Shown here: positions 1-5,843 of the stretch, in pieces
Layout of the letters: each line of letters begins with the position of its first letter
Position numbering within the stretch: the stretch's first letter is position 1
Origin: an uncultured Bacteroidales bacterium
Lineage (GTDB): Bacteria > Bacteroidota > Bacteroidia > Bacteroidales > UBA932
Length of the DNA stretch: 5,843 nucleotides
Assembly (NCBI GenBank): GCA_934725285.1
Contig: CAKVBK010000101.1
Coordinates: 1-5,843 of the forward strand
Reading direction: 5' to 3'
Translations under genes and position numbers: made by a program
The notes under the pieces: generated by a model
What the model was told of the DNA's origin: nothing
Databases searched by the model: none
The model's input: only the letters and a program-made list of their open reading frames with translations

Positions 1-429
1 GAGGCCGGCATGACTCCGCTTCTGCCGATGTACACCCTCGGGCACGATTTCAAGCCGGCGACCATCCATGCCGGAGGACTTCGCTACCACGGAGCTGGCG
101 TGATCATGTCACAGCTGATGAAGGACGGCTACATGGAGGCAGTGGACATCGAGCAGACAGACGCGTTCAAGGCCGGCGTCCTCTTCGCCCAGACCGAGGG
201 CATCATCCCTGCACCGGAATCTTGCCATGCGATCGCCGCGACCATCAACGAGGCCCTGAAGTGTAAGGAAAGCGGGGAGGAAAAGACGATTCTGTTCAAC
301 TTGTCCGGCCACGGATTCGTGGACATGAGCGCCTACGACCAGTACTTCTCCGGGGAGATGCAGAACTTCCACGTCTCAGACGAGGAACTCGCAAAGTACA
401 TCAAGTCGGCTGACGCACTGAACAAATAG
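1..429 (+). CDS. TrpB-like (TrpB2-type) PLP-dependent enzyme, C-terminal part, 5'-truncated by window edge
   Basis: The reading frame is open from base 1 (E-A-G before the first Met at 10) and ends at TAG 427-429, so this is the last ~142 residues of a longer gene; TrpB2 proteins are usually about 430-460 residues. Family: TrpB2 or TrpB-like tryptophan synthase beta chain, a cytoplasmic PLP enzyme that joins indole and serine to make tryptophan, or does related beta-replacement chemistry. The visible marks are the substrate-side stretch HAGGLRYHG, the segment AQTEGIIPAPESCHA, and LSGHGFVDM near the end, which matches the conserved C-terminal SGHG segment of TrpB2-like proteins. The PLP lysine would lie upstream of the window. 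One 60-base line (121-180) counts 62% G+C, above the following intergenic region (about 32-38%). It is probably a resident chromosomal gene unrelated to the restriction genes. Whether it is a true tryptophan synthase cannot be told from this fragment. Confidence 0.9.
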   Translation, partial: EAGMTPLLPMYTLGHDFKPATIHAGGLRYHGAGVIMSQLMKDGYMEAVDIEQTDAFKAGVLFAQTEGIIPAPESCHAIAATINEALKCKESGEEKTILFNLSGHGFVDMSAYDQYFSGEMQNFHVSDEELAKYIKSADALNK

Positions 430-476
430 CCAAACGTTACTCTGTGCAATCAACAGGACTTGTCCTTCTGTTTAGT

Positions 477-523
477 ATGAATAGCCTGCGGTCTGGAATC
501 GTAATCAGCAACTTGCTATTCAT
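477..523. repeat. 9-bp perfect inverted repeat, 29-base loop
   Basis: ATGAATAGC at 477-485 is the exact reverse complement of GCTATTCAT at 515-523. The repeat lies between the end of the TrpB-like gene and the terminator-like hairpin. It may be a structured part of the transcript tail or a protein-binding site. No T-run follows it, so it is not a good terminator on its own. Nine bases in 47 could arise by chance in a few hundred bases of AT-rich DNA, so the role is left open. Confidence 0.35.
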
Positions 524-534
524 CAATCATTTGC

Positions 535-580
535 GCTGTTGCCTTTAGGTGCGCACTACCAAAGGCAACAGCCTATTTTA
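535..580 (+). terminator. Probable intrinsic terminator after the TrpB-like gene
   Basis: A perfect 12-bp stem pairs 535-546 (GCTGTTGCCTTT) with 561-572 (AAAGGCAACAGC). The loop is 14 bases and can tighten further through GGT 548-550 with ACC 558-560. The loop also contains the 8-base palindrome GTGCGCAC (549-556). A T-rich but interrupted run (TATTTTATTAATATT) follows from 574, which is the usual arrangement for a rho-independent terminator reading left to right. It sits about 105 bases after the TrpB-like stop codon and about 90 bases before the likely promoter of res, so it would separate the two transcription units. Confidence 0.7.
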
Positions 581-635
581 TTAATATTATGCTTATTACC
601 CCACACTTTATTCAGCAAAATTAATCCGGGTAAAA

Positions 636-667
636 TTTCTTTCTGCAATCAGCTTTATTTATCTTTG
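636..667 (+). promoter_or_regulatory. Probable Bacteroidetes-type promoter for res-mod
   Basis: TATCTTTG at 660-667 matches the Bacteroidetes -7 consensus TAnnTTTG exactly. TTTC at 636-639, 20 bases upstream of it, is one mismatch from the -33 TTTG box. Transcription would start around 671-674, leaving a leader of about 15 bases before the ATG at 688. The consensus comes from known Bacteroides promoters; its use here is inferred from the match and position. Confidence 0.5.
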
Positions 668-687
668 TAAGCAGATGAGAAACGACT

Positions 688-3531
688 ATGTTCTACAAGC
701 TTATAGAAAGAAAAAGAGACGAATGGCTGAAATCCGACGGCTGCACGGTAGGAAATCTTACTCGATACATTGAAGAGAAAGGGAGACTTCGCGACGCCCA
801 GATTGAGGCCGTCAAAACGTACTTGTTTCTGAATATTAAATGTAAGAACAAGCCTCTTTGGCAATTGTTCTCTTCCGGAATGTTCAATAGTGTTGACCTG
901 AGCGAGACCGAACTCACCCAGAAAGCAAGGAGTTTCATGGAAAAGAATCCAGCTGCGCAGGCATTGTATGAATATTCATTGCTGAAAGATAGAAACGGTA
1001 AGCAGATAGCACCTGAACTTGAGAAAGAGATTCGCTTCAGACCTGAAAGCATCGACTACGAAAGTGTATTTAAGAACATCTTCTATAATGTAAGTTACAC
1101 TGACTACATTTTCAGTCTTCCGATGGGAGCGGGGAAGACCTTCCTCATGTCGGCGATAATCTACCTGAACCTCTACTTTGCACTCAAAGATCCTGATGCC
1201 AAAGAATTCGCGCACAACTTCCTGGTCTTGGCGCCCTCAGGGCTGAAATCATCAATCGTGCCCAGTCTCAAACACATCGTTGAGTTCGATCCGACATGGG
1301 TGATTCCCGATCCGGCCGCCTCGCAAATCAAAAGAATCATCAGCTTCGAGGTACTGGACGAATCCAAAAGCGCCAGAAAAAGCAACATAACCAGAAACCC
1401 CAACGCCCGTAAGATCAGTGCGCACCAACCATTTGACACATTGACGGGGCTTGTAGCCGTGACAAATGCTGAAAAAGTCATACTCAACAAGATGGACAAA
1501 ACTGAAACTTGTGGAATCCTGAATGCTGAGGACTTGCAGGAAATCAAGCAGGCGAATGAGTTACGTGAAATCATCGGGCGGATTCCGAACCTGGCCGTCA
1601 TCATTGATGAGGTCCACCATGCGACAGACAGTGAGATCAAGTTGCGAAAGGTCGTGACAGAATGGGGCAAACTCAACAATTTCAACTCAATTCTTGGGTT
1701 TTCCGGCACGCCTTATCTTGAAAAGGCCGAAATTGTGCCTTTGGCCAATGGCTTATCACTCAGGAACACAGACGTCACCAACGTTGTATATCATTATCCA
1801 TTGATCGAAGGTGTGGGCAATTTTCTCAAACGCCCTATAATCAGATTTGCCGACAACGAGCAGACGGAAATCATCCGGAACGGTGTCACGGACTTCATGA
1901 ACAGTTACAAAGATACAGAATATCCAAACGGAACCCGCGCCAAACTGGCCATCTACTGCGGCAAGATTGAGAATCTGGAAGAGGTTGTCTACCCCCTTGT
2001 GACCCAGATTGTGTCTTCTTTTGGACTGAACCCGGCGGAAGTGATTCTGAAATACCATGGCGGCAACAAGGCCTACCCCGTTCCTGAAGGTTCAGAGACT
2101 TCATTCTCCACCCTTGACAAGCCATTTTCCAAAGTCAGGGTCGTGCTTCTTGTACAGATAGGCAAAGAAGGCTGGGATTGTCGAAGCCTCACCGGAGTCA
2201 TACTGCCCCAAAAAGGAGTTTGCCCGACGAATATGGTTCTCCAGACAAGCTGCCGATGTCTGAGGGAAGTTCAGCACAATGCTGACGAAACAGCCATAAT
2301 CTGGCTGAACAAGTTCAATGCTGACACACTCAACAAGCAATTGAGGCAGCAGCAAAACATCACGCTTGAAGAACTTAGGAAAGCAGGAGAAAAGAGCGGA
2401 CACACTATCAGAAGAGTTTCCAGAATGGATGTGCTGAAGCTTCCTGAAATCAATTACCATCAGCTCAGGATAAGCTACGGTGACGAGATTGTCGAGAATC
2501 AGGCTGACACTCAAAAAAGGCTGGAGCCCGAAAGCATCCTCATCTATGCCAAAGATAGCCTTATCCACGAACAAGACCTGACTGGAAAAATACTGAGCGT
2601 CAGCAAAAACAACGAAGCCTCTGTTGAGCAGGCCACTTTCAGCGACTGGGTTTACAAGATTCACAAGGAAAGCTTCGGTACGCTCGCAATGGACGAACTG
2701 TACAAGCATCGCGACAGCCTTGAAAAGATCTTCGAAAGGATAACCATCCATTATGGGACATATTCAGCTTTTAATCCTGAATACGACCATGAGGCCGTCC
2801 GCTCAGCAATCAGACAGGCTTTCGTGCCTTTAAGAACCTTGAGGGTTTACGAAGAGGTTGTGCCAGAGGAGGCGAAACTACTAAGAATAGACAATCTTAC
2901 CGATGCGGCCAACACCTCTGACACTGACATCTACTATCCGGATGAGGAAGCCGTGGAAGAGATTCTGGCAGAAGACAAAAAGTCGGCGCCACCGGAACTC
3001 TCTCCCCAGGAGAAAGCCGCCATGGAATTGCTGGCCAGGCGCGGCATTGTGATGTCTGATCTTTCAGAAAAACATCCTGAAAGGAAACAGACTTACCACT
3101 ACATTCCTTATCATTTTGACAGCGGCCTTGAGAAGAGCGTTTTCACGGAAGAGCTTCTTCCACTGATCAAGGAGAAGAAACTTGAGGTCTATTTCAACGG
3201 GGACGACACTCTCACGGAATTCAAGATCAACTGCTATAGGAAAAGCGGTGAGAAATGGGAATATCTTGGCAAATATATTCCTGACTTTCTTATGATCAGC
3301 AGAACCGGAGAGGGACATATTCACAAAGTGGCCATCATCGAGACAAAGGGAGAGGGCTTCGCAGCGAAGTTCAACGACCGGAAACACTTCATGGAAGAAT
3401 ATTTCATTCCAAGGAACAACTCTGAGTCCGGCTACGAAAAGTTCAGGTTTGTTTACCTTGAGGACACACAGAGCAGGGACAGCAGACTATCTTTATTGAA
3501 CAAGACCATAACTGAATTTTTTAAGGACTAA
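688..3531 (+). CDS. res: Type III restriction enzyme, Res subunit (helicase-nuclease)
   Basis: A 947-residue protein, close to the usual Res length (EcoP15I Res is about 970). It acts with Mod in the cytoplasm: Mod finds the unmethylated site, Res hydrolyses ATP and cuts DNA. The SF2 helicase core shows Walker A GAGKT (147-151), DEVH box (307-310), motif III GFSGTP (337-342), GKEGWD (492-497) and motif VI QTSCRCLR (519-526), with R523 and R526 as likely arginine fingers; Cys replaces the common Gly of QxxGRxxR. The C-terminal nuclease is a PD-(D/E)XK fold: P865-D866 within KYIPDF, then E885-T-K887 in a hydrophobic strand. All key residues are present and the frame is unbroken, so the subunit looks functional. 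The ATG at 688 is chosen because the protein reads naturally from MFYKLIERKRDEW and the nearby ATG at 674 is out of frame. The ribosome site is weak (GATGAG), as in many Bacteroidota. mod follows 12 bases after the stop. Confidence 0.93.
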   Translation: MFYKLIERKRDEWLKSDGCTVGNLTRYIEEKGRLRDAQIEAVKTYLFLNIKCKNKPLWQLFSSGMFNSVDLSETELTQKARSFMEKNPAAQALYEYSLLKDRNGKQIAPELEKEIRFRPESIDYESVFKNIFYNVSYTDYIFSLPMGAGKTFLMSAIIYLNLYFALKDPDAKEFAHNFLVLAPSGLKSSIVPSLKHIVEFDPTWVIPDPAASQIKRIISFEVLDESKSARKSNITRNPNARKISAHQPFDTLTGLVAVTNAEKVILNKMDKTETCGILNAEDLQEIKQANELREIIGRIPNLAVIIDEVHHATDSEIKLRKVVTEWGKLNNFNSILGFSGTPYLEKAEIVPLANGLSLRNTDVTNVVYHYPLIEGVGNFLKRPIIRFADNEQTEIIRNGVTDFMNSYKDTEYPNGTRAKLAIYCGKIENLEEVVYPLVTQIVSSFGLNPAEVILKYHGGNKAYPVPEGSETSFSTLDKPFSKVRVVLLVQIGKEGWDCRSLTGVILPQKGVCPTNMVLQTSCRCLREVQHNADETAIIWLNKFNADTLNKQLRQQQNITLEELRKAGEKSGHTIRRVSRMDVLKLPEINYHQLRISYGDEIVENQADTQKRLEPESILIYAKDSLIHEQDLTGKILSVSKNNEASVEQATFSDWVYKIHKESFGTLAMDELYKHRDSLEKIFERITIHYGTYSAFNPEYDHEAVRSAIRQAFVPLRTLRVYEEVVPEEAKLLRIDNLTDAANTSDTDIYYPDEEAVEEILAEDKKSAPPELSPQEKAAMELLARRGIVMSDLSEKHPERKQTYHYIPYHFDSGLEKSVFTEELLPLIKEKKLEVYFNGDDTLTEFKINCYRKSGEKWEYLGKYIPDFLMISRTGEGHIHKVAIIETKGEGFAAKFNDRKHFMEEYFIPRNNSESGYEKFRFVYLEDTQSRDSRLSLLNKTITEFFKD

Positions 3532-3543
3532 ACATAGCGAGAA

Positions 3544-3690
3544 ATGGCAGTCAAATATATTCCATATTACCCGGAGACAATTGAAGGACAGGCGATTCTT
3601 GACAATTTCGCAAGGACACGCAGGGTGTTGAAATACAAGGACAACGGTGAGGTGTTCACACACATCCAGCGTGGGATGCCGCTGTTTTAG
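3544..3690 (+). pseudogene. 5' fragment of mod, ending at an in-frame amber codon
   Basis: ATG 3544 starts 12 bases after the res stop and encodes 48 residues (MAVKYIPYYPETIEGQ to RGMPLF) before TAG 3688-3690. The same frame then continues without interruption (VEKIEEVGSNPGSNLVIRGEC) into the methyltransferase, so this is the N-terminus of Mod cut off by a single stop codon, not an independent small gene. From memory of related Mod proteins, a Glu normally follows this LF/LY position, which fits a GAG to TAG change, but I could not align sequences to prove it. AAGGA at 3523-3527 is 16 bases upstream of the ATG, rather far for a good ribosome site. The fragment has no catalytic motif and is unlikely to act alone. 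Confidence 0.8.
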
Positions 3691-3735
3691 GTTGAAAAGA
3701 TTGAAGAAGTCGGAAGCAATCCCGGCAGCAATCTT

Positions 3736-5658
3736 GTGATAAGAGGAGAATGTCTTTCAGCATGCGCCTACCTTAAAGACAAGGGAGAGACCGTGGATCT
3801 GGTCTACATTGACCCTCCATTCGCCAGCGGTGCGGACTATTCTAAGAAAGTTTACATCAGACGGAATCCTCAAGTGGCCATAGCAATAAAAAAAGCCGAG
3901 GAACAAATACTTGTGAAAGGTTACCAAATGCAAGAGAACGACATTAGGCATGTCGCCGAACCAGAAGCAGAATATTCTGAAATTGCTTTGGATGAACTGA
4001 AATCCTTCGAAGAGAAGATGTACGGAGACATCTGGGACAAGGAGCGTTACCTCAACTGGATGTACGAGAATCTTTCGGCGATCAAGGCCGTGATGAGTGA
4101 GAATGCCAGCATCTACGTGCATCTGGACTGGCACATAGGGCATTATGTGAAGATTCTGATGGATGAGATTTTCGGTGAGGAGAACTTCTCTTCTGAAATC
4201 ATTTGGAAGAGAACCACGTCTCATGCCCAAAAGGAAGGATTCGCTGTTGTTTACGACTCGATTTACGTCTATACAAAGAACACTGACGATTACATTTGGC
4301 ACAGCCAATATGCGCCACATTCTGACGAACACGTAAAAAAGTATTATTCCAATGTAGATGAAAACGGACGGAAATATGCATTAGATAACTTAACCGCACC
4401 TGGCATTGGCGGGCCACGTTCTTTTTTTGGAACGCTCCTCGATCCCCCGGCAGGAACGCATTGGAGATATTCACAAGAAAACATAGACAAGCTCTGCAAA
4501 GAAGGACGAATTGTGATGACCGGCAACAACCGTCCACGCTATAAACGGTATCTTGATGACTTGAAAGGCAGTGTCATCAGTGCTCTTTGGGATGATATTC
4601 CCCCTGTAAATTCTCAGGCGCAGGAAAGAGAGGACTACGCCACTCAGAAGCCGGAGGCGTTGCTGGAAAGGATCATCAAAGCGAGCAGCGACGAGGGGAT
4701 GGTCGTGGCGGATTTCTTCGGAGGGAGTGGGGTGACAGCCGCTGTGGCAAACCGCCTCGGAAGACGGTTCATCCACTGCGACATCAACATCAACAGCATC
4801 CAGACAGCAAGAGACAGGCTTAAAGCCGCAGGAGCCGGATTCGATGTGCTGGAAGTTAAAGACGGAATATCCCTGTTCAGGAACCCGGTCCAGACAATGG
4901 ACAAGCTGAAGGGCCTGATTCCGGGATTCAGAGAAGAGACCGGGCTCAATCCTCTTTGGTCCGGAAGCATTGAGGATCTGGAATCCGGATGGATGCCTGT
5001 ACATCTTCCGAACCTTCTGGACAGTTCCTCCAGAGTGCTGGACATCTGCTCAATCGCACCGATAATAAAGGAAGCAATCCCTGAGCTCCCGGATGACACG
5101 AAAAAAGTCATCATCTATTATATTGACATCCATGACCGGCCCGAGTTGGAGAAGTACATCAAGGAAAGCAACAACACTTTGGTTGAGGTTGAGCTTAGAG
5201 ATCTGAAAAGGGTTCTGGATGAAGTGGTTGCCGAAGACACTGTCAGATTCAACTTCCAAAAGAGCACAGATGGCGTTCTGAACATCTGGAAAGTTGACAT
5301 CCTGTCTTTCCACAGCGACAGAGTCTGGCGGAAGATCGATGAAGTCAACGAGAAGGCAAGGCAGCAGTACCTTGTGGAAGTCTCAAAAGGTAAAAACATA
5401 GAATTCAATCCAATCCTTATGAGTGAGGATGGATTGGAAGCAATTGAGATGCTGAGTCTTGACTGCTCTTCAGCTGAAAAAGCCGCACCTTGGCATAGTG
5501 ATTCTGAAATCAAGATCGACAGGCTGGGCTACGTGATAAAGAACGGGAAGAAAACCAGCTCTTTCTGGGACGGGAGCGTAACATCCGATGAACGCCCTTT
5601 GCGCCTGAAAATCCGTAACATCTGCGGAGATGAGAGCATTTTTCTGTTTCCACAGTAA
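3736..5658 (+). CDS. mod: Type III Mod subunit, N6-adenine DNA methyltransferase (main part, downstream of amber codon)
   Basis: Transfers methyl from S-adenosylmethionine to adenine in the recognition site, and supplies site recognition for Res. Full-length Mod from ATG 3544 would be 704 residues; after the amber codon the first canonical in-frame start is GTG 3736, giving 640. The order is beta-group: catalytic motif IV DPPF (26-29 from the GTG, 90-93 from the ATG), the family stretch IWDKERYLNWMYENL, a variable middle (about 155-295) likely to be the target-recognition domain, TQKPEALLERII (303-314), and AdoMet-binding motif I DFFGGSG (326-332). About 300 further residues form a C-terminal region, probably used in dimer or Res contacts. 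No catalytic motif is lost by restarting at 3736, but the ribosome site there is poor (GGAAG, about 20 bases upstream). Another in-frame GTG lies at 3793, still before DPPF. The product may be weakly expressed, truncated, or absent. The family call is secure; its activity is uncertain. Confidence 0.9.
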   Translation: MIRGECLSACAYLKDKGETVDLVYIDPPFASGADYSKKVYIRRNPQVAIAIKKAEEQILVKGYQMQENDIRHVAEPEAEYSEIALDELKSFEEKMYGDIWDKERYLNWMYENLSAIKAVMSENASIYVHLDWHIGHYVKILMDEIFGEENFSSEIIWKRTTSHAQKEGFAVVYDSIYVYTKNTDDYIWHSQYAPHSDEHVKKYYSNVDENGRKYALDNLTAPGIGGPRSFFGTLLDPPAGTHWRYSQENIDKLCKEGRIVMTGNNRPRYKRYLDDLKGSVISALWDDIPPVNSQAQEREDYATQKPEALLERIIKASSDEGMVVADFFGGSGVTAAVANRLGRRFIHCDININSIQTARDRLKAAGAGFDVLEVKDGISLFRNPVQTMDKLKGLIPGFREETGLNPLWSGSIEDLESGWMPVHLPNLLDSSSRVLDICSIAPIIKEAIPELPDDTKKVIIYYIDIHDRPELEKYIKESNNTLVEVELRDLKRVLDEVVAEDTVRFNFQKSTDGVLNIWKVDILSFHSDRVWRKIDEVNEKARQQYLVEVSKGKNIEFNPILMSEDGLEAIEMLSLDCSSAEKAAPWHSDSEIKIDRLGYVIKNGKKTSSFWDGSVTSDERPLRLKIRNICGDESIFLFPQ

Positions 5659-5667
5659 TCTTTCCAG

Positions 5668-5735
5668 AGCCACGAAGGGTCTCTAACCTGAATTTTGCAC
5701 GTTACAAAAATTCAGGTTAGAGACCCTTCGTGGCT
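5668..5735. terminator. Perfect 29-bp inverted repeat with 10-base loop; probable bidirectional terminator
   Basis: Bases 5668-5696 are the exact reverse complement of 5707-5735, with loop 5697-5706. The stem begins AGCCACGAAGGG and ends in four A-T pairs next to the loop. It lies 9 bases after the mod stop codon. The position suits a terminator for the res-mod transcript, and for a convergent gene from the right. However, there is no T-run directly after the stem on either strand, and 29 perfect pairs is longer than most intrinsic terminators. It could instead be a copy of a dispersed palindromic repeat; that needs a genome-wide search. Confidence 0.6.
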
Positions 5736-5761
5736 TATAAGAGATTATGGAAAATCAACTA

Positions 5762-5842
5762 CTATTCTTTCTCCGAATTATATATCGGGAGGGTCTTCTG
5801 GCGGAGCCAGGCAGCGACATCTTGGGAGAGGCGTGGGGAAAG
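5762..5842 (-). CDS. Possible 3' end of a convergent gene, truncated by window edge
   Basis: On the minus strand an open frame runs in from the right edge and stops at TAG (plus-strand CTA at 5762-5764), giving 26 residues (LSPRLSQDVAAWLRQKTLPI, then YNSEKE). The codons favour G or C at the third position (CTC, GTC, CGC, CAG, AAG, CCG), like the TrpB-like gene, and the convergent orientation fits the palindrome at 5668-5735. I do not recognise the protein. The plus strand is also open here from an ATG at 5747 (MENQLLFFLRIIYREG...) to the edge, so the strand choice is a judgement from codon use and context only. Confidence 0.3.
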   Translation of the reverse strand, partial: LSPRLSQDVAAWLRQKTLPIYNSEKE

Positions 5843-5843
5843 A

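Noticed and set aside
455..466. AGGAC-TT-GTCCT short hairpin after the TrpB-like gene
   Set aside because: Five base pairs with a two-base loop is too weak and too likely by chance; no T-run of use follows it.
430..687. Search for a tRNA, small RNA gene, CRISPR repeat or attachment site in the gap
   Set aside because: No cloverleaf, repeat-spacer pattern or matching direct repeat at the far side of the cassette could be found by eye.
2101..2751. Long minus-strand open frame (216 codons) inside res
   Set aside because: It lies antisense to a fully motif-bearing Res frame, has no recognisable protein character, and is explained by codon bias of the real gene.
3688..3690. Amber codon read as pyrrolysine or as a recoded sense codon
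   Set aside because: TAG ends the TrpB-like gene in the same window and no pyrrolysine machinery is visible. A point mutation is simpler, though suppression cannot be excluded.
3750..3776. A good Shine-Dalgarno-like AAGAGGAG (3741-3748) followed by ATG 3750
   Set aside because: The ATG is in a different frame from mod and reaches a stop after 8 codons; the spacing of one base is also too short. It is not a restart site for the methyltransferase.
4422..4428. Run of seven T inside mod as a phase-variation tract
   Set aside because: Seven bases is short for slippage-driven switching, the frame is intact here (R-S-F-F-G), and no longer simple repeat of the kind used by phase-variable mod genes is present.
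4471..5004. Minus-strand open frame (177 codons) inside mod
   Set aside because: It is antisense to the conserved AdoMet-binding region of Mod and reads as a shadow of that coding strand.

Overview
The window looks like a bacterial chromosome segment, most likely from a member of the Bacteroidota. This rests on a close match to the Bacteroidetes-type promoter (TAnnTTTG at -7 with a TTTG-like box about 20 bases upstream), weak or absent Shine-Dalgarno sequences, and the general look of the proteins. It is an inference, and no rRNA or marker gene is present to confirm it.

Layout: (1) 1-429 is the 3' end of a GC-rich gene for a TrpB2-type (TrpB-like) PLP enzyme, entering from the left. (2) 430-687 is an AT-rich intergenic stretch with two inverted repeats, one of them a probable terminator for the TrpB-like gene, and a probable promoter just upstream of the next gene. 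(3) 688-3531 is an intact 947-residue Res subunit of a type III restriction-modification system, with an SF2 helicase core and a C-terminal PD-(D/E)XK nuclease. (4) 3544-5658 is the matching Mod subunit, a beta-group N6-adenine DNA methyltransferase. It is interrupted at codon 49 by an in-frame amber codon (TAG, 3688-3690). Both sides of the stop read as one continuous protein, and the catalytic motifs all lie downstream of it. (5) 5668-5735 is a perfect 29-bp inverted repeat with a 10-base loop just after mod. (6) 5736-5843 is the end of the window and may hold the 3' end of a convergent minus-strand gene.

How the genes work together: Mod recognises and methylates the target site, and Res associates with Mod and supplies ATPase/translocase and cleavage activity. 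Res depends on Mod for site recognition in this family, so a strain with damaged Mod and intact Res is expected to survive. This makes the amber codon tolerable. The gene order is res then mod, the reverse of the EcoP1I/EcoP15I order, and the two genes are 12 bases apart, so they are probably co-transcribed from the promoter at about 636-667.

The system is recognisable as type III restriction-modification rather than a wholly new system. The points most worth checking are the amber codon in mod, an AT-rich block in the middle of mod that coincides with the likely target-recognition domain, and the long palindrome after mod.
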